Source: Erythroxylum novogranatense
Lineage: Eukaryota > Streptophyta > Magnoliopsida > Malpighiales > Erythroxylaceae
Assembly: GCA_029891385.1 (NCBI GenBank)
Contig: CM057235.1
Span: forward strand, 20,887,120 to 20,951,119
DNA length: 64,000 bases
Direction: 5' to 3'
Below, one piece after another: positions 24,401 to 36,719 of this stretch (position 1 is the first letter of the stretch; each line of letters opens with the position of its first letter). The notes beneath the pieces were generated by a model. The model had not been told where the DNA came from. It worked only from the letters and a program-made list of their open reading frames with translations, and made no database searches. Position numbers and translations under genes: made by a program.

Positions 24401-26446
24401 ATGTGCAATCCAACATTTGCCTGTACTCAATCCTGACCCGATCTAAATTACCGATATACCCATCACACCGGTAACGGGATGCTACATCTACACACCTAGA
24501 CAGGTTTGAAACATAACCATCAGGAAACTTTATTCCTTTCAACCATTCACACAAACGCTTCTTTTGTTGCTTGTCCAAAGTGTAACATGCTTTCGGATAT
24601 TTACCGGTATGAACATCTTTATGTAACTTATGTCTTCTACAGAGCAGTTGCAAATCAACTCTCGATTTGGCATTGTCTTTTGTCCTCCCTTCAATGTTCA
24701 TAATGGTATTGAACAAGTTGTCAAACATGTTTTTCTCAATATGCATCACGTCCAGATTATGCCCTACCATATTTGATTTCCAATATGGTAAATCCCAAAA
24801 TATGCTTCGTTTTCGCCAACCAAAGTTTTGACTGATGCTTCTATTTACTTCATCGGCTTCAAATTCAGTTACTTTAAGCAAGCCCAATGCCTCAATCTCT
24901 TGCAAAATCTCAACACCACATTTTAGAGGTGGAGGTGGTTGTTTGACAATCCTATTTTTCATGAACTTATATTTATTGCGTCTAAACGGATGATCAGGAG
25001 GAAGGAATTTTCTATGATTGTCAAACCAACTAATTTTACCACAGGTTGGAAGATAAAACGCATTTGAATCATTGCCGCAATGAGGGCACGCCAACTTCCT
25101 AGCTGTGCTCCAACCAGATAACATGGCCAAAGCCGGGAAGTCACTAATCGTCCACATTAAAGCTGCTCTCATAACAAAATTTTGTTTCAGAGATGCATCA
25201 TATGTTTGCACACCAGTTTCCCAAAGATGCTGCAATTCCAATATCAGCGGTTGTAAGTAAACATCTATTTTCTGCTTGGGATTTGTTGGTCCTGGCACAA
25301 TAAATGTAAGGAACATGTAAGCCTCTTTCATACACATCCACGGAGGCAAATTATAAGGAGTAATTATCACCGACCAAGATGAATATTGCTGCCCGGATTG
25401 ACCAAAAGGTTGGAATCCATCAGTCGACAATCCCAACCGCACATTCCGACTTTCAACTGCAAAGTGCACATGGGTGTTTCCATGCCAGTGCATCTGATGG
25501 ATGACGCATAACTCCATCTTCCTGATCGTGTTCAACATGCCATCTCATGTGACATGCAGTCACATCAGATGCATAAAGTCTCTGCAGTCTCGGAGTTAGC
25601 GGGAAATAATACATCCGCTTCCATGGAACTAATTTCTGTTTCATTGGACGCTTTCTTGGCTTAAACCTCAATTGACCACAAAATTTGCACTCATCTAAGT
25701 TCACTTCATTTCCCCAGTAAAACATACACCCCAACTGACAGCAATCAATTTTTTCCACTGGCAAACCAAGACCCCGAATCAGTTTCTTCATATTGTAAAA
25801 ACTGTCAACCATTGAATGATTAGCGGGTAGTGATTCAGTATACCACTCTAGAATGTTATCAAAACTACGATCCGATATGTGTCCTTCACTCTTTACGTTC
25901 AAAATTCGTGCAATTGAAGACAATTGCGTCATTTTCTGACAATCGGGCCATAATTCTCGGTCAGCAGACTGGAGTAAGTCAAAAAAATTTCGTGCTTCTG
26001 CGTTTGGTTCTTCTTCAACATTTACCCTATTTGTCCCAAAGGTACAACCGACCCCATCAAAGACCATTTTCCTGTACGAGTTTTTTAGTTCCATGAAAAA
26101 AATTCCCTCTACTTCCAACCTCCCCTTCATACTCATTTACGTTGACAGACATTTGTGGTTCATTCCCCCTTGAGGTGCTACAAATTAATGGTTCACCATG
26201 TCGTGTCCACTCAAAATAATTGGGCACAAACCCTTTTATCAACAAATGCAACTTAACTTCATCAAGAGTAAGGAAACATTTGTGCTTGCACTTCCTACAT
26301 GGACATCTGATCTTTTGTCAATCCATATATGCAGGTTGAGAGCATGCATAATGAATAAAAATGTCAACTCCATGCACGAATTCAGGATTGATGAAGCCAA
26401 CAGGGGTTAATCGTCTATACATCCAAGATCTATCCTGGAAGCTCAT
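18472..26446 (-). pseudogene. CACTA tnp2-type transposase, split by a solo LTR
   Basis: Reads right to left. It begins at ATG 26446 with a transposase-associated zinc-binding domain (RSWMYRRL, IRCPCRKCKHKC, GFVPNYFEWTRHGE), then the tnp2 domain (LSTDGFQPFG, VPGPTNPKQKIDVYLQPL, DVMHIEKNMFDNL), then a DUF4218-like part (19600-20108) and a DUF4216-like C-terminus (19032-18472: KCDWYDPTPNVGTKVH, WLAVCKVKPRG). The enzyme would cut and join CACTA ends in the nucleus. Damage: an opal stop at 26318-26320, frame changes near 26090 and 25510, further stops in the DUF4218 part, and a solo LTR at 20114-24486. The frame LSRCVD resumes as MRKYKLFGMKSHNC on the far side. Acidic codons continue after the stop at 18472, suggesting that stop is premature. 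Confidence 0.9.
20114..24486 (-). mobile_element. 4.37-kb solo LTR of a chromovirus family inside the transposase
   Basis: It starts TGTAGCACC and ends GATGCTACA, with a perfect 5-bp target duplication TCTAC (20109-20113, 24487-24491). No gag or pol occurs inside. It shares ends and internal blocks with the 58709-63281 LTR: the hairpin block at 20589-20642, ACATGTCATGAATGCATGTA near 23980, and the GTAACGGGAT-type end. Orientation follows the minus-strand chromovirus at the right of the window. Solo LTRs form when the two LTRs of one element recombine and delete the interior. Confidence 0.92.
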
Positions 26447-28235
26447 AGCTGGGATACTGTTAATTTCAACCAGTCAATCCATTGTCAGTATCATTCATGT
26501 ATTCCACATATAACAAGGTAGGTCAGTATCATTAATTGTTATACGAGGATCCTGTTGAAAATTCGGCAGCATTTACCCTATCACATAATCATCCCCCTCT
26601 TACACATAAGAGAGCCCCCTGTATGTGAAAATACACTTCTATATTCGACAAGTCAACTCACAACTGATCTCTAAACTACATGTCCATACTTTGCATTGTC
26701 AACAACTCATGTTACTTATCAAAAATTAAACATTAAACTCAAATCAATTCACAACCATACAAAATTTTGTTATTACGTCAAATTATATTAAAAAATATAT
26801 GCTTAGAGTTACCACAATTGAAGTAAAAGTATAGTTGTCATTTCAATACTTGCGTAAGCTTCTCTTCACGTTCCTCGAAAGTATAAATACTGGGGACAAT
26901 AGAGTTCCTACAACCAACAAAATCAAATTGTGTCTTATCATATTGAGGGGTCCTAGCATTTGTCACAGAAGTTCATAGGATTGATTCAAATGAAGGAGGA
27001 ATAAGGCAGTTATAAAATAAGTAGTAGTGATTTTGCTTAACTCGATTACTAAAGACATAATTGGTTATCATAATATATTCTTTATTTTGAATATTTATTT
27101 AAAACCTAAAGATAGAGTAAAGTTGGCTCTTGAATTATTATTTCTTGAATTAGATCAAAGTATGCCAAGATACTTGTGGGATGATTTCTTAGAATATAAT
27201 AAAAACAATTATTGACTAAAGTTTTAGGGACTATATAATTAAATTATTAGTTACTATTAAGTGTAATCTGAATTGTAAAGAGATTAATTGCTTTTGATGG
27301 AAAATAATGCACTAAAAGAGGTTGGACATAACTAACTATTGTCAAGATTCATTAAACTGACTTTGGCATGGAAATGAAATCCTTCGACACGAATCGAAAA
27401 AGAAGACATAGTTTCTAATAGATTATGCCAATTGTAGAACTAAAATAATGTGTTTTTTCCATCAGTTATGATATATGTAATATAGTTATATGTTACATTA
27501 GTGCAACTCCCTTTATCTATGATCATACTATATATCTTATTAGAAATGATGCATCTCGAATAAAATATTTTTTTCTTTTATTACTCTAACTCGTTCTCCT
27601 TGATTAAAAATCTTAACAATCGCCCACTAACAAGCATATCACCTTTAACAATATATCAAGCTCCATCATCACTAAGGTGATTGAGTATTGACTCTCATTC
27701 ACATCAAACTCCGTTCATAGGCTTGAATCTTTCCCCTTCAAGCTCAAAAGCTAAATCAAATTTTCTCAGCGCTTAGATCATTATTCTCTTTAAGAACTTT
27801 TATTAGAGGTGTTAGATAGCATCTAATAAGCCTCTTTTCATTAAGAATTTAAGCTTATTCATCATTCATGCATTCCATCGAACACCTTGAGGTCAAAATC
27901 ATCTCAACCCTATCTACACACAAATCCTTTAATTCTTTCCATTATGAACATGCAAAACATTCACACAAGACCAATCAAACCAAAATAAACAAATGAAATG
28001 CATTAAATCAGTCCAAAAGCACATAAAAAAAACACACCCACACCTTACCTTCGGATCCACCAGAGGAGAGACGGACATTGTGGTCGCCGGAGAAGACGGA
28101 CGTTGTGGTCGCCAGAGACGCAGCAGCTAGTCGGACATACACGGAGGACGAGCTTCGCCGGAGGAGAGGAGAGAAAGAGAAGAACAGAGTCGGGGAGAGG
28201 AGAGAGGAGGGACGGCCGCAGACGATTTAATTTAA
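26447..28235 (-). other. CACTA 5' region upstream of the transposase
   Basis: No supported gene. 26450-27600 is AT-rich. 27600-28020 is a mixed, gene-poor stretch. 28045-28235 is abruptly GC-rich (contains GCCGGAGAAGACGGACG twice in variant form) next to the right subterminal array. It may be the promoter and first, noncoding exon of the minus-strand transposase, or a captured host fragment. A 62-codon open frame at 27027-27215 (+) matches nothing I know. Confidence 0.4.
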
Positions 28236-28608
28236 TTTTGGCGACAGAATTATCCGTCGGTATAATTAAAAAACTTCGTCGCAGCATTAAGCTTCCTAAC
28301 CTAGTTTCCCGACGATGTTTTGCAATATACCGACGGCTTATTTCCGTCGGTGAACCATTTCTAACTGACAAGTTTGCCGACCGAAATTTAAAGTCCGTCC
28401 CTATTTATAGACGGAACTGTATTCATCGGCATATTTCCGTCGCTATAAGTCATCGCAAAATTTTCCCTCCAACGTTGGCAACGGATTTCTTAACCGTCGC
28501 AAATTTTCTTTCTTTCACCGACGGATTAGGGAGTCCTGTCGCAATTCACATACGATTGACGTTCCATCGGTATAGTTCCGTCGCTATTTAACAATTTCCT
28601 TATAGTTA
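28236..28608. repeat. CACTA right subterminal repeat array and terminus
   Basis: Degenerate CCGTCGG/CCGACGG heptamers, including ACCGACGGCTTATTTCCGTC, fill the last 370 bp. The end reads TTTCCTTATAGTT(A), an imperfect inverse of the left end. The right array is more mutated than the left. Confidence 0.82.
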
Positions 28609-28768
28609 GAGCAGATGATGCATGTATTGTCTTCCGTAAGGAATGATAATATGCAAGATTCAAAGAGATGTTGATAATATGCATTTAGAAGTTCAAAAAT
28701 GAAGTCGGTGTTTCCGAAAGGAAAAAGAATAGAAAAATGGTCATTTGCTTATCTATGAATATTAGTTT

Positions 28769-29195
28769 TGGTTGGGTCGGTCATACTGGGCCCGAACCCA
28801 GTACCAATGATGCATGGGCCGATCGGTCCATTCACCAAAGATCAGCCTTATGACTAAATCAAGTCCAGGCCCAGGTAACGATTTCTCCGACCCATTAGCA
28901 GGAGAGAGTCTCCCATGCAAACACGTAAAAGATCTAAACCTAGTTGCTGCTTCATATATAAGGTACGATTTTACCACAACAAAGGTATGCGATTACAACC
29001 CTAATTCTCTCTGATTACATCGGACTCTCCTTCACCAAAAAACCTGACTTGAGCATTGGAGGGGCTAATCGGGACACAATCCCCGACGTGCCTTTCTTGT
29101 TTTGCAGGTGTTCGACGTTGAAGTTGACACTGGAAGCAGTTGATCATATGGAGTATAACGGCAACATCCAGTCCAGCCAGAATCCGGCTGAACCA
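28769..29195 (+). repeat. 5' LTR of the Tat-like element
   Basis: It begins TGGTTGGGTCGGTCAT and ends GGCTGAACCA, giving TGGTT/AACCA ends. Its first 99 bp match 42496-42593. A TATATAAGG box lies near 28955. The LTR is short (427 bp) relative to the 13.8-kb element. Confidence 0.85.
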
Positions 29196-29216
29196 ATTGG
29201 CGCCCACTGTGGGGCC
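29196..29216 (+). promoter_or_regulatory. tRNA primer-binding site of the Tat-like element
   Basis: ATTGGCGCCCACTGTGGGG directly follows the LTR. A TGGCGCC.. start at this position is the usual form of a minus-strand primer-binding site in Tat-like elements; which tRNA is used I cannot settle by eye. Confidence 0.75.
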
Positions 29217-29264
29217 CAACTTTCAGGTACCACGTCGTAAACACTCGGATCGATCAAAGTGGCG

Positions 29265-30773
29265 ATGAACCTCGATGTAGCCATTGTCGCGCTCGACGAT
29301 GCAACGTCTAGGTTTACCACCACCGGTGACTCACCGCACCAAGATATTTCCCACGCGGAATCCTCTGATCCTCACGATCAACAACAACCTCAGACTTTGG
29401 AACAGGAAGAACAGAGTGTTGCTTTAGAGGATAACATTGCACCTAATACACACCAAAACCTCCAACACCGATCGGGTGCGGAACCTATTTCGGCTATGAC
29501 GCCTCGACCCAAAAATGATCGAGGAAGCGGTGATCCGTTGATTCACCGATCTTGCGCCTCAACAGCGCAATAACAACCGCTCGCACGACAAGCCGCTTGA
29601 AAACTTAGCATGACGACCGATCATCGCCTGTTGAGAACCTAGAAAACTCGTGGGCGATCGGATCAACGCCATGAAGCTTCGTCGAGATCGCCTGACGGCG
29701 CAATACAACTCTCCTTCACTGAAATCTTGGATAGCCTCCGGCACCGGGACAAAGATACCGACCCCCGAAAAATACACGGGAAGACCGACCCCTCGACTAC
29801 CGCAACACTTCCATCCATGATGAATCTACATCGTTTCGGACGCTATCCAATGCAAGGCTTTCAGACGGCCTTCCAAGAGGGAGCTCGACGATGGTTCAAC
29901 AACTGCCCCGAGTCAGATCACATGTTTCGAAGATTTCAGATTGTTATTCCTGAACCAATTCGCCACCAGTAAGCAACCACAGAAGACGGCTTTGGAGGTG
30001 ATGCAACTTACCCAAGGAAAGAATGAAAGTCTGCGGGAGTTCATCACTAGGTTCAACAACGAAGCGGTCGAGGTTCCCGACCTCACTTTCTCGTCCATGT
30101 TGGCCGCTCTCATGAGCAATATAAGGGATGAGGAGTTCAAGAAATCATTAGCCCTCGATCAGCCCCGATCCGTTCAAGAAATAAGAAACAGGGCAGACAG
30201 GTGCATTCAGCTAGAAGAAGTACTGAAAAATACGAGACGTCGGATGGATGATCGGTCGCCAAACGACCGGTCGGGCAATTCGCACAAACTACAAAAGGCG
30301 GTCGAATCGAGAAGGCCAATCGAATCGGCTGTGGATATCAACAGAGTTCACCCGCCAACAAAGCGATATGCAGAAGTATTAACGGCCATAAGAGCGGATG
30401 GGGAAACTATCCGAGAACCCGAGAAAATGAAGACCCCATACAAGGATAAAAACCCCAATTTGTATTGTCGTTTCCACAAAGAGGTCGGTCATGATACTGA
30501 AGATTGATGGCAGTTGAAAAAAGAAATTGAATTCCTCATACAAAGGGGAAGGCTAGGCCGATTCGTGAAACGCGAACAAAATGCCGACCGGGATAATCAA
30601 CGCAGGCGGTCGGTTCGACACGATAGGCGCATAGCCGGAGGCGAAATGACAGGAATGATGGAGGGAGGTCGAATGCGAACACAGAAAATCGACGAGAAGA
30701 AAGAGGGCGATCGAGGGAAAGAAACGATGGAAATGCCGGGCAACAAGATGACCGACCGGCTGGAGTCATTAAC
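29265..30773 (+). pseudogene. Tat-like gag, decayed
   Basis: Likely start ATG 29265 (MNLDVAIVALDD). The conserved retrotransposon gag core lies at about 29880-30240 (LLFLNQFATSKQPQKTALEV, TQGKNESLREFITRFN), followed by a zinc-finger-like YCRFHKEVGHDTED near 30463. Gag would assemble the cytoplasmic particle holding element RNA. Stops at about 29571, 29820 and 30505 and several frame changes break it; the stop at 30505 falls where the knuckle should have its last Cys. Confidence 0.85.
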
Positions 30774-32763
30774 ATGATATTCGGTGGAAATGCAGCAGGA
30801 GGGTCCATCACTAAAGGGAGAAAAAGATACACCAAACAGGTCAGCAGAGACTCGTCCGTCAAAAAGCCAAAGGAGAATGATGGAACGATATTGTTCGACG
30901 AGTCTGACCTTGATGGCGTAAGTTATCCTCATGATGACGCCCTCGTTGTGAACCTGAACATGGACGGCTACGAGGTGAAGCGGGTAATGATTGATACAGG
31001 CAGCTCGGTCGACCTGCTGTATTACGAGGCCTTCAAGCAGATGAAGGTACCCGAGGATCGATTGCTACCTACAGACGACCCCATCAAAGGAGTAACCGGG
31101 GCCTCAGCCTACCCGTTCGCCCGGGTGAATTTGAAAGTGAAGTTTGGGCAGAAGCCGTGCCAGATAGAAAAGGACGTTGAGTTCCTAGTTGTAAAGTTTC
31201 AAGGGGCATACAATGCAATAATCGGGCGGGCTACTCAAAATGCCCTCAGATCGATCGTCTCCACCTACTACCAGGCTATGAAATTCCCGATGCCTCACGG
31301 AGTCGGTATTATCAGGGGTCAACAGAGAATCGCCAGAGAGTGTTACCTAGCAGAGACTAAAACTTTAGACGGGGCGGTAGTTCTGACGAGCTCCCTTGAT
31401 GTGAGAACTGATGAAGAGACGGATAGGATGAATCCCGCAGAAGAAACGCAGTGGGTCGCGCTGGACGAAGCCGACCCATCTAAATTCACAAACCTAGGTT
31501 CCGAGCTTTAGAAGAACCTGGTTAAAGAGATCACAGATTGTTTGGTGGAGAATAGGTCGATTTTCGCTTGGGTGCCGAGCGACATGCCTGGAATCTCTCG
31601 GTCAGTCTCATCGCACTCCCTAGGTATTCAGCATGACTACAAGCCGATCAGACAAAAGAAGCGATGGCACAGCAAGGAGCGACATGGGGTGATAGAGAAA
31701 GAAGTGGAGAAGTTGCTTGAAGCCGGGTTCATCCGAGAGGTCAAATACCTAGAATGGCTCGCCAATGTAATCTTGGTGAAAAAGAAGAATGGGAAGTGGA
31801 GAATGTGCATAGACTTCACTGATCTAAGCAAAGCATGTCCAAAGGACAGTTTCCCCTTGCCTAAGATCGACCAGTTAGTAGACTCCACCTCGTACACGAA
31901 TCTGCTCACTTTTCGGATGCTTTCTCGCTATCATCGATTAAAATGAGTCCGGAAGACGAAGAGAAGATCTGCTCATAACCGATCAGGGCACATACTGCTA
32001 CCAAGTGATGCCTTTTAGCTTGAAGAATGCGGGGGCAACCTATCAACGACTCGTTATGGAAATCTTTAAGAAACAGATGGGCCGGTCAGTGGAAGCATAC
32101 GTAGATGATATGGTGGTCAAAAGTAAGACGGACATGGAGCATGTGGAAGATCTCAAGGAGGTTTTCCAAACCCTGAGAAAATTTCAGATGAAGCTGAACC
32201 TGGAAAAATGTGTTTTCGGGGTGACGTCCGGAAAATTCCTGGGGTTTATGATCACTCAGCGAGGAATCGAAGCTAATCCAGAGAAGATTGAGGCCATCAT
32301 ACAGATGCCTTCGCCGCAATGCTTGAAAGATGTTCAGATATTGACCGGTCGGATAGTTTCGCTGAGCAGGTTCATTTCCAGGCTAGGAGACAAGTGCCTC
32401 CCATTTTTCAAAGTCCTGAGGAAAGCGAACATGACCCAGTTTCAATGGCCGGAGGAGTGCGAGAAAGCTTTCCAACATTTAAAACAATATTTGTCTAGCC
32501 CGCCTATTCTGCAAAGCCCGGTAGAGGGGGAGAACCTGATTTTATACTTGGCAATTACAAAGGGGTCGATCAGCGCAGTACTTATCCGATCGGAAGGAAG
32601 CGAGCATCATCCCATCTACTATGTTAGCAAAGTGTTGACCGCGCCAGAAACGCGATATACGCCCATAGAGAAGCTAGCCCTCTCTTCCAAAGTCATACCA
32701 TTGAGGTATGAACTGATCAACCCTCAGCAAAGGCTTCAAAAGCCCAAACATCGAATCGGCTAA
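30774..32763 (+). pseudogene. Tat-like pol: aspartic protease, reverse transcriptase, RNase H start
   Basis: 30774-31511 is open and carries protease motif MIDTGSSVDLLYYEAF (catalytic D-T-G at 30993-31001) and IIGRATQNAL. A TAG at 31509 separates it from RT, open 31542-31946 (RMCIDFTDLSKACPKDSFPL). After a frame change it resumes at 32005 with YVDDMVVKSK (YVDD at 32098-32109) and KFLGFMITQRGIEANPEKI. RNase H begins near 32540 (AVLIRSEGSEHHPIYYVSK). Spacing matches gypsy pol. The changes are few; this is the best-kept part of the element. Confidence 0.9.
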
Positions 32764-33210
32764 TAAAGTGGTGAGAGTTTGGGGAGTTCGACATACAATA
32801 CAAACCCCGCACAACCATCAAAGCGCAGGTGTTGGTAGATTTTATCGCTGAGATGAGCCAACCACGCCGAAGGACGAGCGATTCCACTCGAACTTGTTTG
32901 TTGACGGTCGTCCAATCCGAGGGATCACGGGCGGTGAGTAATACCGGTCAGCCCGCACAATGAAGAAAAGGTGGAATATGCCCTTCTACCGAGTTCAAGG
33001 CTTCCAATAACTAAATGAATATGAGGCCTCGCTAGCGGCCTCCAGGTTAGCTAGAAATGGAAATAAAGCATCTGAAGGTTTATAGTGATAGCAAGTAGTG
33101 GTCGGCCGAGTCACCGGCAAGATGAGGCCAAAGGAACAACATGATCAGTACCGAGTCGGTGAAGCATGAGTTGAAAAATTTCAACAAGACTCGATCAAGG
33201 TAGAACGAGC
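32764..33210 (+). pseudogene. Tat-like RNase H end and second RNase H, heavily eroded
   Basis: Short recognisable phrases occur in changing frames: TIKAQVLVDFIAEM near 32815, EFKASNN near 32992 and HLKVYSDS near 33072. The order DFIAEM, then FKASNNEAEYEA-like, then LKVYSDS-like is that of the additional archaeal-type RNase H described for Tat elements. Small deletions occur every few tens of bases, unlike the flanking pol. Confidence 0.65.
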
Positions 33211-33480
33211 TCAAACGTCAAAGCGGATCGCTCTCCAAAATGGCTTCCGATCGTGATGCAATAAACAATGTCCTAGTCGAACGATCGGGCCAAATTTAAC
33301 ATTCTTAAAGTCGAGGAAGTTCACAACATAAGTACCGATCGGTCGGATTGATGGAGCCGATTAGCGAGCACCTTTAGAAGGAAAACAACCGTAAGACGAC
33401 AGCCGCGAAACTAAGAATAAAGGCGGCCGAGTACACACGTTAATGGTACTCTATAAGCGATCTTCGACCGGCACGCTCCG

Positions 33481-34560
33481 ATGCTTGAACAAAGAAGAAG
33501 CCAACCAGCAATCGCCGAGGTCCACGAAGGATGTGGAAATCATGTAGGAGGCCAATGTTGGCACACGATGATCGATTTATAGGTACTTCTTGGCGACAAT
33601 GAGAAAAGACCGCCAGAGAAGGTCGATCGATGCGAGGCTGCCAGAGAAATAAGAACCTTTCTCATCACCGACCGAGAGGATGCAAATCGTGAGTCATCCT
33701 ATTCCTTTTGCTCAATGGGGAATGGATATACTGGGGCCTTTTCCTTTCGTTCCCGGGCAGAAAAAGTTCTTAATGGTGGCAGTGGAATATTTCACTAAAT
33801 GGGTAGAAGCGGAGTCGGTCGCTACAATCACCGAGGGGAAGATAAAACGTTTCGTAAAGAAAAATATACTATGTCGCTTCGGGATGCCAATGATTTTGGT
33901 TACGGATAACGGTCGGCAATTTGATAACGACAAATTCAGAAATTTCTGCGACCGACTAAAAATCAAATTACAGCTAACTTCGGTAGCTCACCCTCAAAGC
34001 AATGGACTTGCGGAGAACACCAACAAAAATATAATGAGTGCTCTCAAGAAGCGCTTGGATGGCCGGAAGACATGGGTGGAAGAACTAGACGAAGTGTTGT
34101 GGGCATACAGAACCACACCGAATCTGAGCCATTGTGGGAAACACTGCTCGTAATGACCTTCAAGGCGTAAGCTCTAGTCCCAATAGAAGCGGCATTACAC
34201 AATCAGAGGATGTCGGGCTATGAAGAAGAGCTGAATGATGAAGCCCGCAGAGCAGAGCTCATTCTCCTCAGTGAGGATAGAGAAAGGGCAGCCGCTCGCT
34301 CAGAAGCTATCAGGCAAAAGGCGCACCAAATTCTACAATGAAGGGTCAAGTCGAGCAAAGATAAAGATAGGTGGTTACGTCTTACGAAAAGTTTGAGGCG
34401 GCCGAAGCACCTGGAAAGCTCGGTCAGACGTGAGAAGGACCCTATCGAGTGATAAAGCAAGTCGGGCATAGTGCTTATATCCTACGCGACGCGAAAGGAA
34501 AAATTCTACCAAGGCCATGGAACTCCCAAAACCTGAAGGCTTTCTACCAATAGATAAGTT
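33481..34560 (+). pseudogene. Tat-like integrase, partly open
   Basis: The N-terminal zinc region (33481-33660; LNKEEANQ near 33486) is broken by deletions. The catalytic core is open at 33680-34153: WGMDILGPFPFVPGQKKF (first Asp), VTDNGRQFDNDKF (second Asp), AHPQSNGLAENTNKN (Glu), WAYRTTPNL. It keeps the D,D,E triad that inserts element DNA in the nucleus. Beyond 34153 the C-terminal part drifts between frames to about 34500. Confidence 0.88.
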
Positions 34561-34734
34561 TTATTTTGATTAATATCTGTTCAATAATGTTTTGTACACT
34601 CAGGTACCTTTTTCCCGATCCCGCCAGTGTGGTTTTAACGCCCACGCCTCATTATCATCAATAAAGAGGTTCAAATTTCTTAGCAATAAAGAATTACACC
34701 ATATGCGGTAGAAAGTAGAAGACCCAATCAATCA

Positions 34735-35655
34735 TCGCTCGACATCTCCATAGATCGATTACGGTCGATCGGTCGCCAAGACAAGATCCTTGGGACCGTC
34801 GCTCGACATCTCCATAGATCGACTACGGTCGATCAGTCGCCAAGACAAGATCCTTGGGACCATCGCTCGACATCTCCATAGATCGACTACGGTCGATCGG
34901 TCGCCAAGACAAGATCCTTGGGACCATCGCTCGACATCTCCATAGATCGACTACGGTCGATTGGTCGCTAAGACAAGATCCTTGGGACCGTCGCTCGGCA
35001 TCTCCATAGATTGACTACGGTCGATCGGTCGCCAAGACAAGATCCTTGGGACCGTCGCTCGGCATATCCATAGATCGACTACGGTCGATCGGTCGCCAAG
35101 ACAAGATCCTTGGGACCATCACTCGACATCTCCATAGATCGACTACGGTCGATCGATCGCCAAGACAAGATCCTTGGGACCGTCGCTCGGCATCTCCATA
35201 GATCGACTACGGTCGATCGGTCGCCAAGACAAGATCCTTGGGACCGTCACTCGGCATCTCCATAGATCGACTACGATCGATCGGTCGCCAAGACAAGATC
35301 CTTGGGACAGTCGCTCGGTATCTCCATAAATCGACTACGGTCGATCGGTCGCTAAGACAAGATCTTTGGGACCATCGCTCGGCATCTCCATAGATCGACT
35401 ACGGTCGATCGATCGTCAAGACAAGATCCTTGGGACCATCGCTCGGTACCTCCATAGATCGACTACGGTCGATCGGTCACCAAGACAAGATCCTTGGGAC
35501 CATTGCCCGGTATCTCCACAGATCGACTACGGTCGATCGGTCACCAAGACAAGATCCTTGGGACCATTGCCCGGTATCTCCATAGATCGACTACAGTTGA
35601 TCCTGACTAGATCGACTACGGTTGATTGGTCGCCAAGACAAGATCCTTGGGACCA
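34735..35655. repeat. 64-bp tandem array in the Tat 3' region
   Basis: About 14 units at a 64-bp step (repeat phase at 34742, 34806, 34870, 34934 and on), each with CATCTCCATAGATCGACTAC, GGTCGATCGGTCGCCAAGAC and AAGATCCTTGGGACC. Units differ by a few substitutions, and the last is fused to a partial unit. Each unit contains CGATCG palindromes. It lies between pol and the antisense ORF, a region known in Tat/Ogre-type elements to give rise to satellite repeats. Confidence 0.93.
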
Positions 35656-36719
35656 CAGCTCAGCCTCGACCACTGACCGATCTCAGTACCGTTTGGATCC
35701 ATGAGCCGACTACTTTCTACGATGAATCTGACGTGAAGAACGACTACGAGCGATCGGATCACTAAGGCAAAGAGCCTTGGAACACACTCGCCCAGGATCC
35801 TAAGACAAAACCTAGAATCGTACGGCCCCATTATCGCCCGTCCTAACTCACCCGTTCAAAACAAAGCAAGTACGCTTGTAAAAAAACGGAAGTGGTAAAA
35901 AACAGAAGAATTAACCAAGTACACTCTATTCATTTCGAAAAATTCCGGTCACAAGCCCGACCGGATGAGCTTCACAGAAGAAGCAATCACTCCAGCGCCT
36001 CAGGAGGAGGAGACGAAGAACCAACAACCGGGTCCATGGATGAGGGGTCCGTAGCAGAATCGACGGGAGAAACGGAAGGGCCAGCAGTTGGGTCACGAGG
36101 AGTTGGCAGCAGGGAAACATCCCCCTCTTCTTCTTCTTCTTCTTCTTCTTCTTCTTCTTCTTCCTCCGAGCTGAGATCCAACTCCTCGTCCGGAATGACG
36201 ACTCGCTCCCCGACGACCTTCTCCTTCATTTGCTCCAACGAAAGACCGAGGGCCGGAAGCAACGGTTCGGCATACTCTTCAAATGAAGGCCGCTCCGACC
36301 CATCGGGAACGTGAGTCTCATAGCTCTTCCTCAAGGCCAAAAGGGTCACGTCGCAGGCGAGCTCCAGGCATTCCGCCTTGAGATTTCTCCTCTTCCACCG
36401 CTTGATCGCCTCGATCCTCTGCTTTTTAACTGAGCTCCCCAACTTCGTCAACAGCATCTCGGTGTTGCGCATGTCGGCCACCGCCGCATGACAGTCATGG
36501 AGAAATTTCTCTTTGAGCTTCCTCTCTAGCTCCACCTTCCCCTCCAAGACCGAGCACACCTTGACCATCTCAGCCTTCTCCTTAACCGCCCTAATCCTCT
36601 CCTCCTCCCCCGAATCGACCCGGGCTGTTAAAACTTTCATTGCCTCCTCCTGAACCTTCTTCTCCTCCTCTAAAGAGGAATTCTTGGCCTGAAGAAGGTC
36701 CCTCCCATCTTTCACCTCA

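Larger units (their letters stand above)
14868..28608 (-). mobile_element. CACTA (En/Spm-type) DNA transposon, decayed
   Basis: The left end reads TACTACAAGAAAA, one base from the canonical CACTACAAGAAAA. The right end, reversed, reads (T)AACTATAAGGAAA. Subterminal arrays of CCGACGG/CCGTCGG occupy both ends. Between them lie minus-strand remnants of a TnpA-like gene and a tnp2-type transposase. GAG precedes the left end (14865-14867) and follows the right end at 28609-28611, a possible 3-bp target duplication whose exact edge is uncertain by a base. About 13.7 kb, of which 4.4 kb is a nested solo LTR. Confidence 0.9.

Noticed and set aside
34735..35655. CRISPR-like regular repeats
   Set aside because: The 64-bp units are head-to-tail without unique spacers and lie inside a plant retrotransposon.
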